A stretch of DNA of 64,000 bases. It comes from Parabacteroides distasonis (lineage in GTDB: Bacteria > Bacteroidota > Bacteroidia > Bacteroidales > Tannerellaceae). Position 1 is the first letter of the stretch, and every line of letters begins with the position of its first letter. The stretch is taken from positions 98,410 to 162,409 of the forward strand of contig JAFBIU010000004.1 in assembly GCA_021531775.1 (NCBI GenBank), read 5' to 3'. The notes beneath the pieces were generated by a model. The model did no database searches. It saw only the letters and a program-made list of their open reading frames with translations, and was not told the DNA's origin. Positions 23,601-33,163 of the stretch are shown piece by piece. A program made the translations under genes and the position numbers.

Positions 23601-24167
23601 ATGAAATCATTTGGACAAAAATCGTGGATGCTTCCACAGCCGGTACTGATTATCGGTACATACGACAAGAATGGCAAGCCCAATGCAATGAACGCAGCCT
23701 GGGGCGGTCAATGGGACGCAAAGGAGATTATGATTGCCATGGGCGCACATGCCACTACCGAGAATCTGAACAACTGCCCCGACTTCACCGTGGCATTTGC
23801 TACAAAGCAGACCATGGTGGCAGCAGATTTCGTAGGCATTGTATCTGCCAAGAACGATGCGGACAAAATGGCGAAGACAGGTTGGAACGTTGAGAAGGCA
23901 GAGAATGTCAACGCTCCCGTCTTCACCGACTTCCCCATGACCTTGGAATGTCGTATAAAAGAGAAAATCGACGAGTCAGCGGAAGGCTACTACATTGTTG
24001 CAGAGATAGTGAACATCCTTGTGGATGAGAACTATCTGGCTGAGGACGGCAAGCCCGACATGGAGAAGATGGAACTCGTCGTGTTCAACCCGATACATCA
24101 CGGTTACATCGAACTAGGCAAGACCATTGGAAAGGCATTCTCTGACGGAAAGGCTTTGAAGGGATGA
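23601..24167 (+). CDS. Flavin reductase (flavoredoxin-like)
   Basis: 188 aa. VLIIGTYDKNGKPNAMNAAW near residues 14-33 and the following GGQWDAKEIMIAMGAHATT form the FMN-binding split barrel of the flavin-reductase-like family; PVFTDFPMTLECRI and HGYIELGKTIGKAF complete it. Members bind FMN and reduce flavins, ferric compounds or other acceptors. Its stop overlaps the start of the MBL hydrolase (ATGA), so the two are co-translated. Confidence 0.85.
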   Translation: MKSFGQKSWMLPQPVLIIGTYDKNGKPNAMNAAWGGQWDAKEIMIAMGAHATTENLNNCPDFTVAFATKQTMVAADFVGIVSAKNDADKMAKTGWNVEKAENVNAPVFTDFPMTLECRIKEKIDESAEGYYIVAEIVNILVDENYLAEDGKPDMEKMELVVFNPIHHGYIELGKTIGKAFSDGKALKG

Positions 24168-24916
24168 CACTCAGATACATCTTCCACAGCGGATTCCTGC
24201 TTGAAACGGCTCGGTGCATTCTGGTCTTTGACTACTGGATGGATCCTGCCGATGTCATGAGTGGGTACATGAATACATGTAAACATGTATACGTGTTTTC
24301 AAGCCACTTCCATGAAGACCACTTCACAAAAGAAATCCTCAAGTGGAAGAATCGCATTCCCAATATCACATACATCCTGTCAAAGGATATACTCAAACGC
24401 CGAAGAGCGCAGAAAGAGGATGCCGATGTATGGATGGCCAAAGGAGCGGTATGGGAAGATGAGAACCTGAAAGTGTCAGCTACGGGCAGCAATGACAGTG
24501 GCGTGAGCTGGATTGTGGAGACAGAAGGTAAAACCATCTTTCACGCAGGCGACCTGTGCAACTGGTACGCACGCTTTCTTGTTGACGGCACGCCTGAAGG
24601 AGAGGTTCTCAGTGAAGAGTTCGGTCAATACATCAATCCTGTAGCAGAGGAGAAGCGGTTCCTTGGTGAACTGAAAGACATCCGAAAGATAACCGACTCG
24701 TTTGACCTTGTGATGTTCCCTGTGGACGGACGCATCGGCAACGGCTATACGCTTGGCGGACGTCAGTTTATCACTCGCTTCAAGGTCGGGATGTTCGTTC
24801 CAATGCACTTTGTCATGAGTGGGTTTGAGAGTGCTTGGCGCATGGAGCCTTTCTGCAAAGAAAAGGATGTCCCCTTTTGGTGCATCGGGCACGAAGGAGA
24901 CAGCATTACAATATAA
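24164..24916 (+). CDS. MBL-fold metallo-hydrolase
   Basis: 250 aa. The metal motif is SSHFHEDHF (His48, His50, Asp52, His53). Further ligands are likely HAGD near residue 127 and the His of FVPMHFVMSG. The family resembles UlaG-like or other beta-lactamase-fold hydrolases; the substrate cannot be named. It is coupled to the flavin reductase, which suggests a shared, perhaps detoxifying, pathway. Confidence 0.85.
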   Translation: MTLRYIFHSGFLLETARCILVFDYWMDPADVMSGYMNTCKHVYVFSSHFHEDHFTKEILKWKNRIPNITYILSKDILKRRRAQKEDADVWMAKGAVWEDENLKVSATGSNDSGVSWIVETEGKTIFHAGDLCNWYARFLVDGTPEGEVLSEEFGQYINPVAEEKRFLGELKDIRKITDSFDLVMFPVDGRIGNGYTLGGRQFITRFKVGMFVPMHFVMSGFESAWRMEPFCKEKDVPFWCIGHEGDSITI

Positions 24917-24968
24917 TAATAACACATTATTTGCCGGTAATTTGCTGAAATTGAAAAGAACTTGAAAC

Positions 24969-27900
24969 ATGGCAACAAAATACGGAAAGACATGGTGGGG
25001 CGAGCAATGGCTTGGCGCACTCAAGAATATTGATTACAGTAACCGATTACCTCGTGGCGCTTCATACGCTCGTAATGGTATGGTGCAGGAGATAAACTTC
25101 TCGGGCAACATCATTAGGGCGAAAGTGAAGGGAAGCCGCCGAACGCCCTATAGCGAGACCATCAAACTGCCAGAGTTCTCGTCGAAAGATATTGACAAAC
25201 TCGTCAAACTGATACAGGAACAACCAGTCGTGCTGAGCAAACTCTTCAACCGTCAATTGGACGAATCGTTGGCAAAGATGGCTGAAGAGGCTGGTATGCC
25301 ATTGTTCCCCAAGCAATGGAAGGACTTGAAGATGAACTGCTCATGTCCTGACTGGGCTGTGCCTTGCAAGCATCTGGCTGCCGTCATCTACAAAACGAGC
25401 ATGGAGATTGACAATAATCCGTTCCTCGTATTCTCGCTGCATGGCGTTGATCTGATGGCAGAGCTGGAGAAGCGTGGCATAACAGCTGCCGTCTCCACAG
25501 AGATGATGGAGGTGGAGAATACGAGTGCGGTGTATGCCACGATGGAACAGATGCAACTGAGGGAAGTGCCCGAACAGATGCCCGACTACACATTGCTCTC
25601 TGATCTTACATTGCCGTTGTCCAGCCTTCTGCCATCGTCGCCTGCGTTTTGTCATCATGGCGATTTCCAACAGGCCTACCAGAGGGAACTGTTATACATA
25701 AGTAAGGTGGCAACAAAGGTGTTGCAGGATAAGCAGAAACTGTTTGTAGGTACCGGCGGAAAGGCGCTGAACAAACGTGACGTTGTTTCTGTTGACGATA
25801 TTCGCCTTCCTCTGCTTCAGCAACTGCTCGACATCAATATTGACTTCCTGCGTGACTATGATAATTCTATTGCAGCCCTTCGCAGTGTGCTCATCTGTGC
25901 GCTTCAACTGATAGCGCATGGTTGCATCGTTCCACAAATTTACTATGACCTTGTGATAAGCGAAGGGCGTGGACGTGCCAAGGCTAAGGAAGAGAAGGAA
26001 TACCGCATCATATGGCAACCTGCCATGATTGACGAAGCCACCCGCAGCATTATTGGCAGATTGGGTCAGAGCAAGGAGCTTGTCAGCAAGATGGTAACGT
26101 CGCTCATTCCTATGCTATCGCATGAGAGCAAATACGAACTGTTCTATGATTTGTTCTTCAAGTCTGAGTGTTCGCGTTTCAATGGTATCGGAGAAACGAA
26201 TACCCCTGGCGGCATACGCTCATGGCTTGACCGTTACTTTATGCAGAACAAGCATCAAGTGACGTTCTTTATTGACGAGACGGAAAAGGGCTTTGCCGTG
26301 AATGTGAAGGCGGATGGTCATCCGCTGGAGGATGTGATGACAAAGAAGGCTTACATATCAAGCAGGATGGAGATACTGCGTCAGCTTGCCATCCTATGCG
26401 ACATAGTTGACGGACTTGACGCTTACATCAACGATAAGGGCAAGAGAAGCATTGAGTTCACGATGCAAACCTTCCCAACATTCCTGCTGCAAGTGATTCC
26501 AGCCATGCGACTGCTCGGTGTGAACGTCATCATGCCAAAGGCATTGCAGACACTTATACGTCCACAAATATCGGTAAAACTGAAATCAAAAGGAAAGGAT
26601 TCAAATGGATTCCTGTCAATGGGCGACCTGCTAGACTTCAACTGGCAGGTGGCTGTGGGCAATATATTCCTATCAATAGAAGAATTTGACAGATTGCTCG
26701 GTCATGCGAGTGGATTGCTCCGGTTCAAGGAACAATACGTCTATATTGATGAGGCGGGAATGTCGAAACTGCAGAAAGTGCTGAATGCTCCACCAAAGAT
26801 AAAGCCAGGCGAACTGTTGCAAGCGGCTCTTTGTGGTGAGTATAAGGGAGCACCTGTAGAACTGACCGATGAGGTGCGCGAGCTCATAAGACAATTTACA
26901 TCACAGAGCGTCATACCTCTGCCAAAAAGTATCAATGCACAGCCCAGGCCCTATCAGGAACGAGGTTTCTCATGGATGTATCGCAATATGAAGATAGGCT
27001 TCGGCAGCATCATAGCTGATGACATGGGTCTTGGTAAGACCCTGCAGGTCATTACCCTTCTGGCAAAAATGAAGGAAGAGGGCGCAATGGACAAGAAGAA
27101 AGCGCTTGTGGTAGTGCCGACTGGTTTGCTGCACAACTGGCAGTCAGAGGTGAAGCGCTTCGCTCCCGGGCTGACCACTGCCGTATATCACGGTACGGCA
27201 CGTGATCTGAAGGACGATGATTGCAAGAATGCTGACATCATCCTCTCGACATACGGTGTGGTGCGCTCCGATGCCGACATACTGAAGAAACAGAAATGGC
27301 AAGTGCTCGTAATAGACGAAGCCCAGAACATCAAGAACAGCGATACGGCACAGAGCAAGGCTATACACAGCATCCCTGCCAATTGTCACATCGCCATGAG
27401 CGGTACACCGGTGGAGAATCGCTTGTCAGAATTCTGGAGTATCATTGACTTTACAAACAAGGGCTATCTTGGTTCGGCAAAGGACTTCTCTGATTCATAC
27501 GCAAAGCCTATACAGAAGTATGGAGACAGTCATGTGGCAGAACGTTTCCGCAAGGTGACAGCTCCGTTCCTGATGCGACGGCTGAAGACGGACAAGAGTA
27601 TCATCAGCGACCTGCCAGACAAGATAGAGCGTAACGAGTTGGCATCGCTTACTCCAGGTCAGGCCGCTCTATACCAAGAGACCGTCAACAAATGTATGGC
27701 TGTCATAGAGAGCATTGAGGGAGAAGACAACCAGACTCTTTTCAAGCGCCAGGGACTTATCCTGCAGATGATGCTTGCCTTGAAGCAGATTTGCAATCAT
27801 CCGACGCAGTATCTCAAGGACAACCGCATGGATGCAACCCTGTCGGGAAAGACAGAAATGTTACTCGATATGCTTCGTAGTATCATTGATGCTGATGAGA

Positions 27901-28358
27901 AGGTGCTTATCTTCACACAATTCCGCGAAATGGGCGATTTGCTCCGGCACTTCATCCGTACCACTCTTGATGAAGAACCAATGTTCTATCATGGTGGATG
28001 CTCATTGAAACAGCGCCAAGAAATGATTGACCGCTTCCAGAATAACCGCAACGACCGCATCTTCATACTTTCATTGAAGGCAGCCGGTACTGGTCTCAAC
28101 CTCACGGCAGCAACTCACGTCATACATTACGACCTCTGGTGGAATCCTGCCGTAGAGGCACAGGCAACCGACCGCGCATATCGTATTGGTCAGCACAAGA
28201 ACGTACAGGTGCATCGCTTCATCACGCAAAACACTTTTGAAGAGCGCATTGACGCTATGATACAAGAAAAGAAACATCTTGCTGACCTCACAGTATCGAC
28301 AGGCGAGAGTTGGATTGGCAAACTTTCAAACAAGGAACTGCACGAAATCTTTGGATGA
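24969..28358 (+). CDS. SNF2-family helicase with SWIM zinc finger
   Basis: 1129 aa. The N-terminus MATKYGKTWWGEQWLGAL and the SWIM finger CSCPDWAVPCKHLAA (about 123-137, CxC...CxH) are typical of bacterial SWIM-SNF2 proteins. A middle region of about 500 residues is unassigned. The motor has ADDMGLGKT near 681-689, the Walker B box VIDEAQN near 783, SGTPVENRLSEFWS, and the C-terminal lobe with FTQFREMGDLL and DRAYRIGQ. It probably remodels protein-DNA complexes. Such genes occur in accessory regions and a defence role is possible, but no partner genes make that case here. Confidence 0.9.
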   Translation: MATKYGKTWWGEQWLGALKNIDYSNRLPRGASYARNGMVQEINFSGNIIRAKVKGSRRTPYSETIKLPEFSSKDIDKLVKLIQEQPVVLSKLFNRQLDESLAKMAEEAGMPLFPKQWKDLKMNCSCPDWAVPCKHLAAVIYKTSMEIDNNPFLVFSLHGVDLMAELEKRGITAAVSTEMMEVENTSAVYATMEQMQLREVPEQMPDYTLLSDLTLPLSSLLPSSPAFCHHGDFQQAYQRELLYISKVATKVLQDKQKLFVGTGGKALNKRDVVSVDDIRLPLLQQLLDINIDFLRDYDNSIAALRSVLICALQLIAHGCIVPQIYYDLVISEGRGRAKAKEEKEYRIIWQPAMIDEATRSIIGRLGQSKELVSKMVTSLIPMLSHESKYELFYDLFFKSECSRFNGIGETNTPGGIRSWLDRYFMQNKHQVTFFIDETEKGFAVNVKADGHPLEDVMTKKAYISSRMEILRQLAILCDIVDGLDAYINDKGKRSIEFTMQTFPTFLLQVIPAMRLLGVNVIMPKALQTLIRPQISVKLKSKGKDSNGFLSMGDLLDFNWQVAVGNIFLSIEEFDRLLGHASGLLRFKEQYVYIDEAGMSKLQKVLNAPPKIKPGELLQAALCGEYKGAPVELTDEVRELIRQFTSQSVIPLPKSINAQPRPYQERGFSWMYRNMKIGFGSIIADDMGLGKTLQVITLLAKMKEEGAMDKKKALVVVPTGLLHNWQSEVKRFAPGLTTAVYHGTARDLKDDDCKNADIILSTYGVVRSDADILKKQKWQVLVIDEAQNIKNSDTAQSKAIHSIPANCHIAMSGTPVENRLSEFWSIIDFTNKGYLGSAKDFSDSYAKPIQKYGDSHVAERFRKVTAPFLMRRLKTDKSIISDLPDKIERNELASLTPGQAALYQETVNKCMAVIESIEGEDNQTLFKRQGLILQMMLALKQICNHPTQYLKDNRMDATLSGKTEMLLDMLRSIIDADEKVLIFTQFREMGDLLRHFIRTTLDEEPMFYHGGCSLKQRQEMIDRFQNNRNDRIFILSLKAAGTGLNLTAATHVIHYDLWWNPAVEAQATDRAYRIGQHKNVQVHRFITQNTFEERIDAMIQEKKHLADLTVSTGESWIGKLSNKELHEIFG

Positions 28359-28484
28359 GCAATGTACTTGGAGAAAAATCGTGAATGCGCTATACAAGAA
28401 CATGCGCGACAACCCCATCTTCAAGGTGTTCTATCTGAAAAACATCGACGATATGAAAATACTTCCACAACTAAGTATGTAGCC

Positions 28485-28760
28485 ATGAATCCACGTCAAT
28501 GCGTGGGGTGCTTGAAGTGTGTAGATAAGTGTCCTAAACATGTTATCGGGAAAGTCTGTTTCCTGTGGCACAAACATGTGGTTTTCAAAGATGCAGATGC
28601 CTGTATAGGCTGTAACAAGTGCGTCAAGACTTGTCCGCATGGTGTATTCTCCCAACAAAGTTCCAAAATCTGGGAAACACCGCGTTTGGGGGGAAACATT
28701 TGCCCTGATTTTGGTTTCTTATTCTACATTTGGAACAGGCAGAATATGCACAAAAACTAA
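28485..28760 (+). CDS. Small two-[4Fe-4S] ferredoxin-type protein, possibly 5'-truncated
   Basis: 91 aa from the ATG at 28485. Two CxxCxxCxxxC clusters, CVGCLKCVDKC and CIGCNKCVKTC, should hold two [4Fe-4S] centres. Just upstream another frame (about 28367-28482) reads KNIDDMKILPQLSM-stop. Removing eight bases (TAGCCATG) would join it to NPRQCVGC, so the ancestral protein may have been longer. Electron carrier of unknown partner. It ends at the terminator shared with ppdK. Confidence 0.65.
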   Translation: MNPRQCVGCLKCVDKCPKHVIGKVCFLWHKHVVFKDADACIGCNKCVKTCPHGVFSQQSSKIWETPRLGGNICPDFGFLFYIWNRQNMHKN

Positions 28761-28792
28761 GGGCAAGTACCTACCCCCATAGATACTTGCCC
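28761..28792. terminator. Bidirectional terminator between ferredoxin and ppdK
   Basis: GGGCAAGTA (28761-28769) pairs perfectly with TACTTGCCC (28784-28792), with T-rich runs on both strands. It serves the convergent ferredoxin and ppdK genes. Confidence 0.8.
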
Positions 28793-28822
28793 TTTATATA
28801 ACTAATTCTCAGTACGTCTCAA

Positions 28823-31543
28823 TTATTCTTCAATGGCAGCCTGTGCCGCAGCAATGCGGGCGATGGGCACGCGGAACGGAGAGCAAGAAACGTAATTCAA
28901 GCCTACCTTGTGGCAGAACTTCACAGAAGAGGGTTCACCACCATGCTCACCACAGATACCGCACTTCAGATCCGGACGGATGGCACGACCCTTTTCAGTA
29001 GCCATACGAACCAACTGACCTACACCATTCTGGTCCAAAACCTGGAACGGATCGACCTTCAGGATCTTCTTCTCCAAGTAGATCGGCAAGAAGGATGCGA
29101 TGTCGTCACGAGAGTAACCGAAGGTCATCTGTGTCAAGTCGTTTGTACCGAATGAGAAGAATTCAGCAGCCGAAGCGATACGGTCAGCTGTCAGAGCAGC
29201 ACGCGGGATCTCGATCATCGTACCTACCTTGAATTCGATGCTGTCACCCAGCTCTTCGAACAATGCAGCAGCGGTTGCACGGATTACCTTTTCCTGCTCC
29301 TTGAACTCATACAGAATACCGGTCAACGGCACCATGATTTCCGGTTTAGCCTCAATACCTTCGCGCTTCAATTCCAAAGCAGCACCCAGGATGGCACGTG
29401 TCTGCATCTCCGTGATTTCCGGATAGGTGTTACCCAGACGGCAACCGCGGTGACCCAACATCGGGTTGTGCTCGCAAAGAGCCTCTACACGCTGCTGGAT
29501 ATACTTCACAGAAACACCCATGGCTTCTGCCATCTCTTCCTGACCCTTCTGATCGTGGGGAACGAACTCATGCAAAGGCGGATCGAGCAAGCGGACAGTC
29601 ACCGGACAGCCAGCCATAGCCTCGAAGATACCCTTGAAGTCAGCCTGCTGATACGGCAGGATCTTCGCCAACGCCTTCTTGCGACCCTCTGCATCTTCTG
29701 CCAAGATCATCTCGCGCATGGCCTTGATCTTCTCACCTTCGAAGAACATGTGCTCTGTACGGCAGAGACCGATACCGGCTGCACCGAAACTACGAGCGAT
29801 GGCTGCATCGTGCGGCGTATCTGCATTGGTACGTACCTGCAACTTCGTGTATTTGTCACACAAATCCATCAATTCCTTGAAGTCGCCACTCAGTTCGGCA
29901 GCCTTTGTCGGCACTTCACCCACGTATGCGATACCTGTTGTACCGTTCAACGAGATGTAGTCGCCTTCGCGCAACAGTACGCCATCCACACGTACGGTAC
30001 GAGCCTTGTAGTCAATATCCAAAGCACCTGCACCTGATACACAGCACTTACCCATACCACGAGCTACAACGGCAGCATGTGAAGTCATACCACCACGAGC
30101 GGTCAAGATACCTTCAGCCACTGTCATACCAGCCAAGTCTTCCGGAGAGGTCTCGATACGAACCATGACTACCTTCTTGCCGTCAGCATGCCACTTGGCT
30201 GCATCTTCTGCGAAGAAAACAATGTGACCTGTTGCAGCACCCGGAGATGCGGGCAAACCCTTCACGAACTCTTTCGCCTGTTTTTCAGCCTTCTTGTCGA
30301 ATACCGGGTGCAACAGTTCGTCCAACTTGTTCGGTTCGATGCGGGCCAAAGCAGTCTTTTCGTCGATCATGCCTTCGTGTAGCAAGTCGATAGCGATCTT
30401 GACCATGGCAGCACCTGTACGCTTACCGTTACGTGTCTGCAAGAACCAGAGTTTACCCTCCTGTACGGTGAACTCCATATCCTGCATATCTTTATAGTGA
30501 TTTTCCAGTTTCGTCTGCAATTCATCCAACTGCTTGTAGATTTCCGGCATAGCCTCTTCCATAGAGGGATATTTGGCTACACGTTCCTCTTCAGAGATGC
30601 CTGCACGGTCAGCCCAACGACGAGAGCCGATGATGGTGATCTGCTGCGGTGTACGGATACCGGCAACCACGTCTTCACCCTGTGCATTGATCAGATACTC
30701 ACCGTTGAAGAGGTTTTCACCGTTACCAGCGTCACGAGAGAAGCAAACACCGGTTGCTGAGGTTTCGCCCATGTTACCGAATACCATGGCCTGAACGCTT
30801 ACGGCAGTACCCCATTCAGCAGGAATACCTTCCATCTTCCGGTAGAGGATGGCACGTTCGTTCATCCAGCTGTTGAATACGGCACAGATAGCACCCCACA
30901 ACTGCTCGTAGGCAGAAGTCGGGAAGTCCTGGCCTGTCTGAGCCTTGACAGCAGTCTTGAACTTAGCAACCAACACCTTGAGATCTTCCACTTCCAACTC
31001 GTTGTCCAAACGGACACCCTTGGCCTTCTTTACCTCTTCGATGATGGCTTCGAACGGATCAATATCGTCCTTGTTGGTCGGCTTCATGCCCAGCACAACG
31101 TCACCATACATCTGCACGAAACGACGGTAAGAGTCCCATGCAAAACGCGGGTTGTTCGTCTTGCGTGCCAAACCCTCTACCACGTCATCATTCAGACCCA
31201 AGTTCAAGATGGTATCCATCATACCCGGCATAGAGGCACGGGCACCTGAACGAACTGAAACCAACAGCGGATTTTCCACGTCGCCAAACTTCGATTTCAT
31301 CAGATCCTCGACGTTGGCAATGGCTTTCATGACATCATCCTTGAGAAGTTCTACGACCTTCTCCTTACCTAATTCATAGTATTCAGAACATACCTCAGTA
31401 GTGATGGTAAATCCCGGGGGAACCGGCACACCAATCAGATTCATTTCAGCCAGGTTGGCACCTTTACCACCCAGCAGGTTTCTCATGTCTGCTCTACCTT
31501 CGGCTTTTCCATTTCCGAATGTGTAAACTCTTTTCTTTTCCAT
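28823..31543 (-). CDS. ppdK: Pyruvate, phosphate dikinase
   Basis: 906 aa from the ATG at 31543; a TTG two codons upstream is in frame. The N-terminal ATP-grasp part begins NLLGGKGANLAEM, the phosphohistidine is in GGMTSHAAVVARGMG (His near 489), and the C-terminal PEP/pyruvate barrel carries CGICGEHGGEP with the catalytic Cys. It interconverts pyruvate, ATP and phosphate with PEP, AMP and pyrophosphate in the cytoplasm, serving anaerobic glycolysis or gluconeogenesis. Length is normal. A TATATTTG -7 box lies at 31623-31630. A copy of its last 13 codons is found at 17531. Confidence 0.97.
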   Translation of the reverse strand: MEKKRVYTFGNGKAEGRADMRNLLGGKGANLAEMNLIGVPVPPGFTITTEVCSEYYELGKEKVVELLKDDVMKAIANVEDLMKSKFGDVENPLLVSVRSGARASMPGMMDTILNLGLNDDVVEGLARKTNNPRFAWDSYRRFVQMYGDVVLGMKPTNKDDIDPFEAIIEEVKKAKGVRLDNELEVEDLKVLVAKFKTAVKAQTGQDFPTSAYEQLWGAICAVFNSWMNERAILYRKMEGIPAEWGTAVSVQAMVFGNMGETSATGVCFSRDAGNGENLFNGEYLINAQGEDVVAGIRTPQQITIIGSRRWADRAGISEEERVAKYPSMEEAMPEIYKQLDELQTKLENHYKDMQDMEFTVQEGKLWFLQTRNGKRTGAAMVKIAIDLLHEGMIDEKTALARIEPNKLDELLHPVFDKKAEKQAKEFVKGLPASPGAATGHIVFFAEDAAKWHADGKKVVMVRIETSPEDLAGMTVAEGILTARGGMTSHAAVVARGMGKCCVSGAGALDIDYKARTVRVDGVLLREGDYISLNGTTGIAYVGEVPTKAAELSGDFKELMDLCDKYTKLQVRTNADTPHDAAIARSFGAAGIGLCRTEHMFFEGEKIKAMREMILAEDAEGRKKALAKILPYQQADFKGIFEAMAGCPVTVRLLDPPLHEFVPHDQKGQEEMAEAMGVSVKYIQQRVEALCEHNPMLGHRGCRLGNTYPEITEMQTRAILGAALELKREGIEAKPEIMVPLTGILYEFKEQEKVIRATAAALFEELGDSIEFKVGTMIEIPRAALTADRIASAAEFFSFGTNDLTQMTFGYSRDDIASFLPIYLEKKILKVDPFQVLDQNGVGQLVRMATEKGRAIRPDLKCGICGEHGGEPSSVKFCHKVGLNYVSCSPFRVPIARIAAAQAAIEE

Positions 31544-31622
31544 GTTCAATTAACAATATAGTATTCTAGTTTTGTTGTTGTTTAGTTTAGCCCTGTTTTG
31601 CAAACTGAACTTTACAATGCTG

Positions 31623-31630
31623 CAAATATA
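31623..31630 (-). promoter_or_regulatory. -7 box of the ppdK promoter
   Basis: Plus-strand CAAATATA reads TATATTTG on the minus strand, matching the Bacteroidota -7 consensus, about 80 bp before the ppdK start. The -33 box is not clear. Confidence 0.5.
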
Positions 31631-31706
31631 GCCCTTATTCTGAACAGCCCACCACCTTTTGGCCACTTTATTTTTATGTTCTACAACAAGTAAGGCGAGA
31701 TTATCG

Positions 31707-31714
31707 TACCTTTG
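31707..31714 (+). promoter_or_regulatory. -7 box of the rlmD promoter
   Basis: TACCTTTG at 31707-31714, 32 bp before the TTG start of the methyltransferase gene, in the divergent region shared with ppdK. Confidence 0.5.
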
Positions 31715-31746
31715 CAGGCATAATTGGAACAAAAACAGTAATAACA

Positions 31747-33159
31747 TTGGGACGAAACAAGAAATCGTTGCCGCTTTTGGAGCAGGTAACTATCACAGAT
31801 GTAGCCGCTGAAGGAAAAGCGATCGCCAAAGTAAATGACATGGTGATCTTCGTTCCGTTTGTGGCACCGGGTGATGTGGTGGATATCCAACTCACTCGCA
31901 AGAAAAACAGCTATGCAGAGGGCAAAGCCGTGCATTTCCACAGCTACTCTCCGCACCGTGTGGAACCTTTCTGCCAGCACTTTGGTGTTTGCGGTGGTTG
32001 CAAATGGCAGCACATCCCGTATGAGGATCAGTTGAAATACAAACAGAAACAGGTGCTCGACAATCTGACGCGCATCGGCAAGGTGCAACCGGAAGAGGTG
32101 TTGCCGATCTTGGGTTCTGCCAAGACGACCTTCTACCGCAACAAACTGGAGTTCACCTTCTCCAACAAGAAATGGCTGACGGAAGAGGAGGTCAAGTCGG
32201 GTGTCACGCCCGATACCTGGAACGGTGTGGGTTTCCACATCCCGACCCTCTTCGACAAGGTGCTCGACATTCAGAAGTGCTGGTTGCAGGATGATATTTC
32301 CAACCGGATCCGCAACTGCATCAAGGCCTATTGCCTCTCGCATGAGGGGTATCCCTTCTTCGATTTGCGCAATCAGGAGGGTTTCATCCGTACGTTGATG
32401 ATCCGTACGGCCTCGACAGGCGACTTGATGGTGGTGGTGGTCTTCTTCCACGAAGATCAGGAGCGTCGGGAGGCTTTGCTGAGCCATGTGGCGGAACAGT
32501 TCCCGGAAATCACCTCGCTGTTGTATGTGATCAACGGCAAATGCAACGATACGATTACGGATCAGGAGGTGATCGTGTTCAAAGGCAAAGACCATATCAT
32601 CGAAGAGATGGAGGGACTGCATTTCAAGGTGGGTCCGAAATCCTTCTACCAGACCAACAGCGAACAGGCCTACAACCTTTACAAGGTGGCTCGTTCCTTT
32701 GCCGGACTGACCGGCAACGAACTGGTGTATGACCTGTACACCGGAACGGGTACCATTGCCAACTTCGTAGCCCGCCAGTCGAAACAGGTGATCGGTATCG
32801 AGTATGTGCCGGAGGCCATCGAGGATGCAAAGGTCAATGCCTCCTTGAACGGTTTGGAGAATACGCTGTTCTATGCCGGTGACATGAAGGACATCCTGAC
32901 AGCCGACTTCATCCAACAACATGGACAGCCGGATGTGATCATCACCGACCCGCCCCGTGCCGGTATGCACGACGATGTGATCAAGACGATTTTAGCGGCC
33001 GAACCGAAACGGGTGGTCTATGTCAGTTGTAACCCGGCCACGCAAGCGCGTGACCTCAGTCTGCTGGACGTGAAATATGCGTTGAAGAAAGTGCAACCGG
33101 TCGATATGTTCCCCCATACGCATCATGTCGAAAACGTGGTCTTACTGGAAAAACGTTAA
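31747..33159 (+). CDS. rlmD: 23S rRNA (uracil-C5)-methyltransferase, RlmD/RumA type
   Basis: 470 aa. The only start giving a full N-terminal TRAM domain (residues about 10-70) is TTG at 31747; no ATG fits. The iron-sulfur Cys set is FCQHFGVCGGCKWQH near 75-89, the SAM site is YDLYTGTGTIA near 329, DPPRAG is conserved, and the catalytic Cys lies in VSCNPATQARD. The enzyme makes m5U in 23S rRNA; RlmC/TrmA paralogues share these motifs, so the exact base is not certain. Five bases separate it from the next gene. Confidence 0.9.
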   Translation: MGRNKKSLPLLEQVTITDVAAEGKAIAKVNDMVIFVPFVAPGDVVDIQLTRKKNSYAEGKAVHFHSYSPHRVEPFCQHFGVCGGCKWQHIPYEDQLKYKQKQVLDNLTRIGKVQPEEVLPILGSAKTTFYRNKLEFTFSNKKWLTEEEVKSGVTPDTWNGVGFHIPTLFDKVLDIQKCWLQDDISNRIRNCIKAYCLSHEGYPFFDLRNQEGFIRTLMIRTASTGDLMVVVVFFHEDQERREALLSHVAEQFPEITSLLYVINGKCNDTITDQEVIVFKGKDHIIEEMEGLHFKVGPKSFYQTNSEQAYNLYKVARSFAGLTGNELVYDLYTGTGTIANFVARQSKQVIGIEYVPEAIEDAKVNASLNGLENTLFYAGDMKDILTADFIQQHGQPDVIITDPPRAGMHDDVIKTILAAEPKRVVYVSCNPATQARDLSLLDVKYALKKVQPVDMFPHTHHVENVVLLEKR

Positions 33160-33163
33160 GCCG

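Noticed and set aside
31681..32970. 429-codon minus-strand frame opposite rlmD
   Set aside because: The rlmD strand carries all expected motifs; the antisense product is His-rich and featureless.
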